Source: Glomus cerebriforme (taxonomy: Eukaryota; Glomeromycota; Glomeromycetes; Glomerales; Glomeraceae). Taken from it: a DNA stretch of 11,650 bases. Position 1 is the stretch's first letter. The number at the start of each line of letters is the position of its first letter. Below the pieces are notes generated by a model. That model had not been told where the DNA came from. It saw nothing but the letters and a program-made list of their open reading frames with translations, and ran no database searches. The DNA lies in contig QKYT01001305.1 of NCBI GenBank assembly GCA_003550305.1, positions 4,035-15,684 of the forward strand, read 5' to 3'. Both the position numbers and the translations under genes were made by a program. Below are positions 7,424 to 11,650 of the stretch, piece after piece.

Positions 7424-7918
7424 CTCATTAATAAATTTTTGTGTGCCATCTTCTGAATTATTTAAATTCTTCAGTCCTACCAACACATTTTGATCTCTTC
7501 TTTTCCAATTTTTAGTGATATTATACCATTGAACTATATATCCATCAATCCAATTCGCTCTATACACTTTGCTAAAATCACCTTCTGCAATATCTTTAAT
7601 ATTATGTAATCTATCATAAGGTATCCATTCTATTGCATCAGATAATTTATATTCAGAATGTACTGATAGTTGAGTATCTTGAATAAATTTATCAATATCA
7701 TCATTACCACTAGTCCAATTTTTGAAATTTTGTTGAAAAAGTTTAGCAGGACATATATCATCACATTTTTCACATATTATATCACTTGTATATGAATAAT
7801 TTTCATTTTCTTTATAATCCAAAACCATCATATAATTTTTTGTTTCTGGATCTTGAGTTATTCCATAGAATTTAATAATACAATATCTGCTATTTGACAA
7901 TTTATAATATAATGTAAT
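7424..7918 (-). CDS. Exon 4, intact cassette module (165 codons)
   Basis: Fully open and exactly 495 nt, phase 0 at both ends. The acceptor is ATTTAG (7919-7920) and the donor is GAG followed by GTATAATT (7423-7422). The order is ITLYYKLSNSRYCIIKFYGI, TQDPETKNYMMVLDYKENEN, then IICEKCDDICPAKLF, NWTSGNDDIDKFIQDTQ, IEWIPYDRL, the loop IAEGDFSKVYRANWIDGY, VQWYNITKNWKRR, and VGLKNL with the lysine kept. The loop has AEGDFSKV in place of a full glycine loop. The donor side is intact, but the next acceptor (exon 5) is mutated, so splicing from here would have to skip to exon 6 or beyond. The phase makes that frame-neutral. Confidence 0.75.
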
Positions 7919-8004
7919 CTAAATATAAAAAGTAAAATAAAGTACATTAGTAACTGAGTTTGAAATCACAAAATTTTTATTACATAATAAATTACTAATT
8001 ATAC

Positions 8005-8489
8005 CTTGCCCATAAATTTAGCAACATTTTTTGGATTAGTTAAACTTTTCAAAGTCACAAGCATATTTTGACTTTTTCTTTTCAAATTTCCAACATATTC
8101 AGCTAAATATCCATCAATCCAATTTGCTTTATATAATTCACTAGATCCATTATTACTTGCAATGCATTTAATATCATAAAATCTGTCATAAGGTATCCAT
8201 TCCAATACATGTGATATATCATATATTAAATGTGCTGATAGTGGATATCTTGAATAAATTTATCGATATCATCATTACCACTAGTCCAATTTTTGAAATT
8301 GGGTTGAAAACGTTTTGCAAAACATATATCATCCCATTTTTCACATATCATATCACTTGTATATGAATAATGTTCATTTTCTTTATAATCCAAAACAATC
8401 ATATAGTTTTTTGTTTCTGGTTCTTGAGTTATTCCATAGAATTTAATAGCACAATATCTGCCACTTGACAATTTATAATATAATGTAAT
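8005..8489 (-). pseudogene. Exon 3, cassette module with one frameshift
   Basis: Acceptor TTTAG at 8490-8491 and donor AAG followed by GTATAA at 8004-8003. The upstream part encodes SSGRYCAIKFYGITQEPETK, YMIVLDYKENEHYSYTSDMI, CEKWDDICFAKRF and NWTSGNDDIDKFIQD. Where relatives read GATACTCAACTATC, this copy has GATATCCACTATC (about 8241-8247), one base short, so the frame stops at 8226. The alternative frame then carries LEWIPYDRFYDIKCIASNNG, SSELYKANWIDGY and MLVTLKSL. The second Cys of the CxxC pair is Trp. The loop is of the ASNNGSSEL type, which lacks the standard glycine pattern although the lysine is kept. Confidence 0.7.
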
Positions 8490-8568
8490 CTAAATATAAA
8501 AATAAAAATAAAATATGTTAGTAAGTTTGAAATCACAAAATTTTTATTACATAATAAATTAATTATAC

Positions 8569-9040
8569 ATTGCACATAAATTCTGCAAATGTTTCGGATT
8601 AGTTAAACTTTCAAAGCCACAAGCATATTTTGAACCCTTCCTAACCGAATTTGATCTATATAATTCCCATGTTTATCAATCCAATTTGCTCTATATAATT
8701 CATTAGATTCATTATTATTTGTAATGCACTTAATATCATAAAATTTGTCATAAAGTATCCATTCTAATGCATATGATATATCATATTTGGAATGTGCTGA
8801 TAGTTGAGTATCTTGAATAAATTTATCAATATCATTATTACCACTGGTCCAATTTTTGAAATTTTGTTGAAAACATTTTGCAAAACACTTAACGTTACAT
8901 TTTTCACATATCATTTCACTTGAATAAGAATAATTTTCATTTTCTTTATATTCCAAAACAGTCATATAATCTTTTGTTTCTGGATTTTGAGTAATTCCAT
9001 AAAATTTATTAATACGATTTAATGCATAACATAATTTAAT
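8569..9040 (-). pseudogene. Exon 2, cassette module with two single-base deletions
   Basis: The acceptor ...TTTGTATAG ends at 9041. The exon opens in subdomain III-V (NKFYGITQNPETKDYMTVLEY), then has ENENYSYSSEMICEKCNVKC, NFKNWTSGNNDIDKFIQDTQ and the degenerate loop CITNNNESNELYRANWID. The lysine region reads VALK and then shifts, because one A is missing near 8609-8613, giving a TAA at 8605-8603. A second base is missing near 8584-8595 compared with exon 3. The donor is AAT followed by GTATAA, so GT survives but the usual final G does not. The loop has no glycines of the usual GxGxxG pattern. The length of 472 nt is 474 after correcting both indels, which restores a multiple of three. Confidence 0.7.
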
Positions 9041-9074
9041 CTATACAAAAATAAAATGTTAATAAAATTTAAAT

Positions 9075-9441
9075 TATCTATAAATTTATTTTTTAAAGTT
9101 TCCAAAATCACAAACATATTTTGACCTTCCCTTCTCCAATTTCGAGTAATAATATCCAAATCAACAATATATCCATCAATCCAATTTGCTATAAATAAAT
9201 CGCCAAACTCACTTTTTAGAATATATTCAATATTATAAAATCTGTCATAAGGTATCCATTCCAATGCATAGTATGTACTCTTATAATAAACTAATGACTG
9301 AGTATCTTGAATAAATTTGTCAATATAATAACTATCACTAGTCCAATTTTCAAAATTTTGTATAAAATGGAACGCACTACATGCATTACAATTACCTATA
9401 ATATTTTTTTGATTGTAACAATCTTCGCACATCCAATCCAT
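9075..9441 (-). CDS. Exon 1 of the kinase-like array: start, zinc-ribbon-like N-terminus and subdomains I-II
   Basis: The ATG at 9441-9439 is the only usable start here, because an in-frame TGA lies two codons upstream (9447-9445). Residues 5-21 hold two Cys pairs (CEDC, CNAC) like a small zinc ribbon. Then come NFENWTSDSYYIDKFIQDTQ, ALEWIPYDRF and the subdomain I region ILKSEFGDLFIANWIDGY. The subdomain II equivalent reads VILETL where relatives have VALKSL, so the catalytic lysine is replaced by Glu. Relatives end the exon at ...FMNE followed by GTATA. Here that site reads GATAATTTAAAT, so no donor remains, and read-through reaches a stop at 9019. The 3' limit given is therefore approximate. 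If functional, it could only supply a non-catalytic N-lobe. Confidence 0.7.
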
Positions 9442-9449
9442 AGTTCAAT

Positions 9450-9479
9450 AAATTATTGTTAATAAATTTTATTATATGG
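9450..9479 (-). promoter_or_regulatory. Possible core promoter of the kinase-like gene
   Basis: On the minus strand a TATA-like CCATATAATAAAAT lies about 25-38 bp before the start codon. In DNA this rich in A and T such matches are common by chance, and the spacing leaves little room for a leader. It is listed only as the nearest candidate. Confidence 0.15.
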
Positions 9480-10184
9480 AATGGAATAAACAGAAATAAA
9501 AAATTTGTTCTCAGAAACAACTTCTTTTATGCATCTGGAAATTTGTGTAACACATATTGTACAACGATTTTCAATTTCTTACTGTTTTCATTATAATTTG
9601 TGAAACATGCGACATTTCGTTCATCATCTAGTTTTAAATTAAGGGAATGATCTTTTTAATTTCATGTTTCAAAATTTGTCCAATATTAGGCACTTGATCT
9701 TTTTTTTTTTTGAAATTGTCACTTGTTTTTAGATCAATAAAACAAACTAATTACCTAGGGTAAAACAAGTTAAACAAGTTAACAACTGAAACCAAAATCT
9801 TTAAATATTTATTTTTGATCAATCCTATCATAATTTTAATTTAATCTGAAACAAGTAATAAAATACAACAAATAAATTTTACCATTATCACATACTAATT
9901 TATTCTCAATAAAAGAATTTTGATGAGTTGGTGTATTGTATATACTTAATTGCTTAATTAAAATTTAAATTCTTAATTTTAAGAAATATTTAATTAATTA
10001 CATTAAAATTCATTAATCAGAAACATTTTTTATCATTTTGGAAAATTGCTAAATGTCACAGAGGTGATCATCATCACAACGGCATTAGAGTAGGATTTTG
10101 GGCATATGGGCCGATATGACACAGTAAACTAGTACTTTAAAAGATTTTAATGATTTTTTTGGCTCTGCTATAATCATTTACGTC
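9480..10184. other. Gene-free A+T-rich upstream region
   Basis: No reading frame, RNA gene or clear repeat was found. It contains short oligo-T tracts (a T run near 9700) and a small direct repeat, AACAAGTTAAACAAGTTAAC, near 9765. It would hold any upstream control region of the kinase-like gene, but no specific site can be named. Confidence 0.4.
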
Positions 10185-10913
10185 TGAATTTAATATCATC
10201 AATCGAATTCCTGACATTAAACAAATTCGTTTAATTCATTAATTTTTTTATATCTGTGGTAATTATTTGCAATCGATCGTGTGCTTTCTTATGTACGTCC
10301 AAGCATTTTACACATATCACTTATTTTCAATATTTTAAATAATCTTTTATTCATGAATATTAATTTTGAAAATTACATAAATTATAAAAAAAAATAAAAT
10401 AAATATTATTTTTAAAAGTTAAAATAAAAGGTTTAAATTGTAAAAATTGGATTTGAATATTGAAATTATAAATAATAAACTAAAAAATTAATGTTTTAAC
10501 TATATGTTTCCCAAAATAATACTGTAGCTATTTGTTTCAAATTTATCANTGAATTTAATATCATCAATCGAATTCCTGACATTAAACAAATTCGTTTAAT
10601 TCATTAATTTTTTTATATCTGTGGTAATTATTTGCAATCGATCGTGTGCTTTCTTATGTACGTCCAAGCATTTTACACATATCACTTATTTTCAATATTT
10701 TAAATAATCTTTTATTCATTAATATTAATTTTGAAAATTACATAAATTATAAAAAAAAATAAAATAAATATTATTTTTAAAAGTTAAAATAAAAGGTTTA
10801 AATTGTAAAAATTGGATTTGAATATTGAAATTATAAATAATAAACTAAAAAATTAATGTTTTAACTATATGTTTCCCAAAATAATACTGTAGCTATTTGT
10901 TTCAAATTTATCA
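10185..10913. repeat. Near-identical 364-bp tandem duplication separated by a single N
   Basis: Copy 1 (10185-10548) and copy 2 (10550-10913) begin TGAATTTAATATCATCAATC and end TTTCAAATTTATCA. I find one difference, G at 10355 versus T at 10720. The base between the copies is N. This is either a very recent tandem duplication or an assembly join that placed the same segment twice. No coding sense is visible. Confidence 0.85.
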
Positions 10914-11058
10914 TATATCTATTTCTAAATTGATCAATTCTGATTTTTTGTTATAACCATCAACCTTACTTTATTGTTTATTTTTGTTTAATATGTTTTC
11001 TCCTTTTTTGTTCATAATTCGTATTTTCTTGGATTCACTTTAGACTTTGATATATACT

Positions 11059-11597
11059 TTAAGTTGTAAAATTTCCTGTCTTAAATTTCCTTCTACATTC
11101 GTTTAATCCATGAAAGCAGTATGGTTTATTGTATGTTGGCTTGTTCTGCTTATTTNTTTGATCATTTCCACATTCTTCTTTCAATTCCATTTAATTTTCT
11201 ACTATATTGGTTGGTAAAAGAGCAATTGCCAATGGTGAGAAAATAGTTAATAAACTTTTCTTTTGTCCAGCCCATAATACAGTGAATTCTTCAATAATTT
11301 TGTTATTAACCATGTTCTGTTTAAAAATGTCCATTACTGGTCTTATTATTTTTTCTGCTGATATTTCTTCTTAGTGCCTTTTTTATCATCTGTTTGCTGA
11401 CTGGNTTATGAAGCTTTTCTTATGTCCATAAAAAGAATCCAATTTTAATAAATGGCTTTACTTTCTTATTAACAATTATTCCAATTAAATCATTTTTNTT
11501 TTTTTTTACAATAGCTTCCATGGTTTAATAAAATCACTTTTAAAAATTCTTCAATTTCTCCAAATCTTTGTGGGTGTTGGTGGTGTTGTACATAAGC
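11059..11597 (-). pseudogene. Decayed reading frame of unknown function
   Basis: On the minus strand coding-like sequence can be followed in three pieces. From 11597 it reads YVQHHQHPQRFGEIEEFLKV and ILLNHGSY. A second frame then gives DLIGIIVNKKVKPFIKIGFF. After a shift near 11355-11375 a third frame, open 11370-11194, gives AEKIIRPVMDIFKQNMVNNK, IIEEFTVLWAGQKKSLLTIF and SPLAIALLPTNIVEN. A TAA follows at 11193-11191, and the same frame stays open to a stop at 11061-11059 (MELKEECGNDQ, YCFHGLNECRRKF). Two N bases (11405, 11498) lie in or near frame breaks. I do not recognise the family. It may be a degraded gene or a mobile-element protein, and it shares the minus-strand orientation of the other coding sequence here. 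Confidence 0.4.
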
Positions 11598-11650
11598 TTA
11601 TAAATAAAGTAGTCAATAAGTATATAAGAAAATAGAAAGAATTCTAGTCT

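Larger units (their letters stand above)
3629..9441 (-). pseudogene. Decayed multi-exon kinase-like gene with tandem N-lobe cassette exons
   Basis: Eight homologous or linked exons on the minus strand form one locus. Exon 1 (9441 to about 9075) has the start. Exons 2-7 are paralogues of 472-495 nt. Exon 8 (5650-3629) has the kinase C-lobe and stop. The family is a serine/threonine or tyrosine-kinase-like fold expanded in Glomeromycotina. Residue cues are IAKGGFGKVYKANW (ATP loop) and VALKSL (lysine) in exon 7, and GLPPYHDVSHDENLA in exon 8. Clear introns with GT-AG ends: 5651-5724, 6220-6296, 6782-6854, 7919-8004 and 8490-8568. Lesions: exon 1 donor gone, exon 2 two 1-nt losses, exon 3 one, exon 5 nonsense codon and AG-to-AA acceptor (7347-7348), exon 6 one 1-nt loss, exon 8 one 1-nt loss, APE deletion and a transposon. 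Joining the modules into one gene is inference; they could also be partly independent relics. Substrate and role are unknown. Confidence 0.75.

Noticed and set aside
5650..9441. Each module as an independent small gene
   Set aside because: Modules start at splice acceptors in the middle of a kinase domain, end at matched phase-0 donors, and lack their own start codons and upstream regions, so cassette exons fit better.
1..11650. tRNA, rRNA or riboswitch genes
   Set aside because: No cloverleaf with conserved TTCRANNC and acceptor pairing, no rRNA core sequence and no riboswitch motif could be found by eye; a covariance-model scan would settle this.

Overview
The window looks like nuclear DNA of an arbuscular mycorrhizal fungus, most likely Rhizophagus or a close relative (Glomeromycotina). 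The reasons are very high A+T, short phase-0 introns of 73-86 nt, dense repeats, and above all protein signatures (NWTSGN, FIQDTQ, ALEWIPYDRF, ANWIDGY, KNSDDYYEQNDNII) that I associate with the hugely expanded protein-kinase-like family of these fungi. Several isolated N bases mark it as draft assembly. The species call comes from recognising this family, not from a database search.

Layout. 1-447 holds a decayed minus-strand reading frame. 494-691 is a diverged tandem repeat. 720-2191 is gene-free A+T-rich DNA. 2200-3339 is a 1.14-kb palindromic non-autonomous hAT-type element with an 8-bp target duplication. 3490-3519 looks like the 3' end of a Helitron. 3629-9441 (minus strand) is the main content: a decayed kinase-like gene with one first exon, six tandem paralogous cassette exons and one last exon carrying the kinase C-lobe. 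The last exon is split by a 1126-bp terminal-inverted-repeat element (4379-5504) with a 9-bp target duplication. 10185-10913 is a near-perfect 364-bp tandem duplication with an N at the junction. 11059-11597 is a second decayed minus-strand reading frame.

The kinase array. Each internal exon runs from one copy of the same intron to the next. It starts in kinase subdomain III (IKFYGITQDPETKNYMMVLEY), crosses a junction into a Cys-rich NWTSGN...FIQDTQ N-terminal region, and ends in subdomains I-II (ANWIDGY...VALKSLNN...FMNE). All exons are phase 0, so any number of cassettes can be included or skipped without changing the frame. Splicing all of them would give a chain of half N-lobes ending in one complete kinase fold. 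Only exons 4 and 7 are clean. The rest carry single-base deletions, a nonsense codon, lost splice sites, a loss of the APE motif and the transposon, so this copy is probably a pseudogene, unless some of the indels are assembly errors.

The inserted element. Its interior is a tandem array of about 109-bp units. On the plus strand each unit reads like a 30-40-nt micro-exon bounded by splice signals, separated by 75-81-nt intron-sized spacers. The last spacer has a consensus GTAAGT donor, a perfect TACTAAC branch site and a CAG acceptor. This is the least expected structure in the window.
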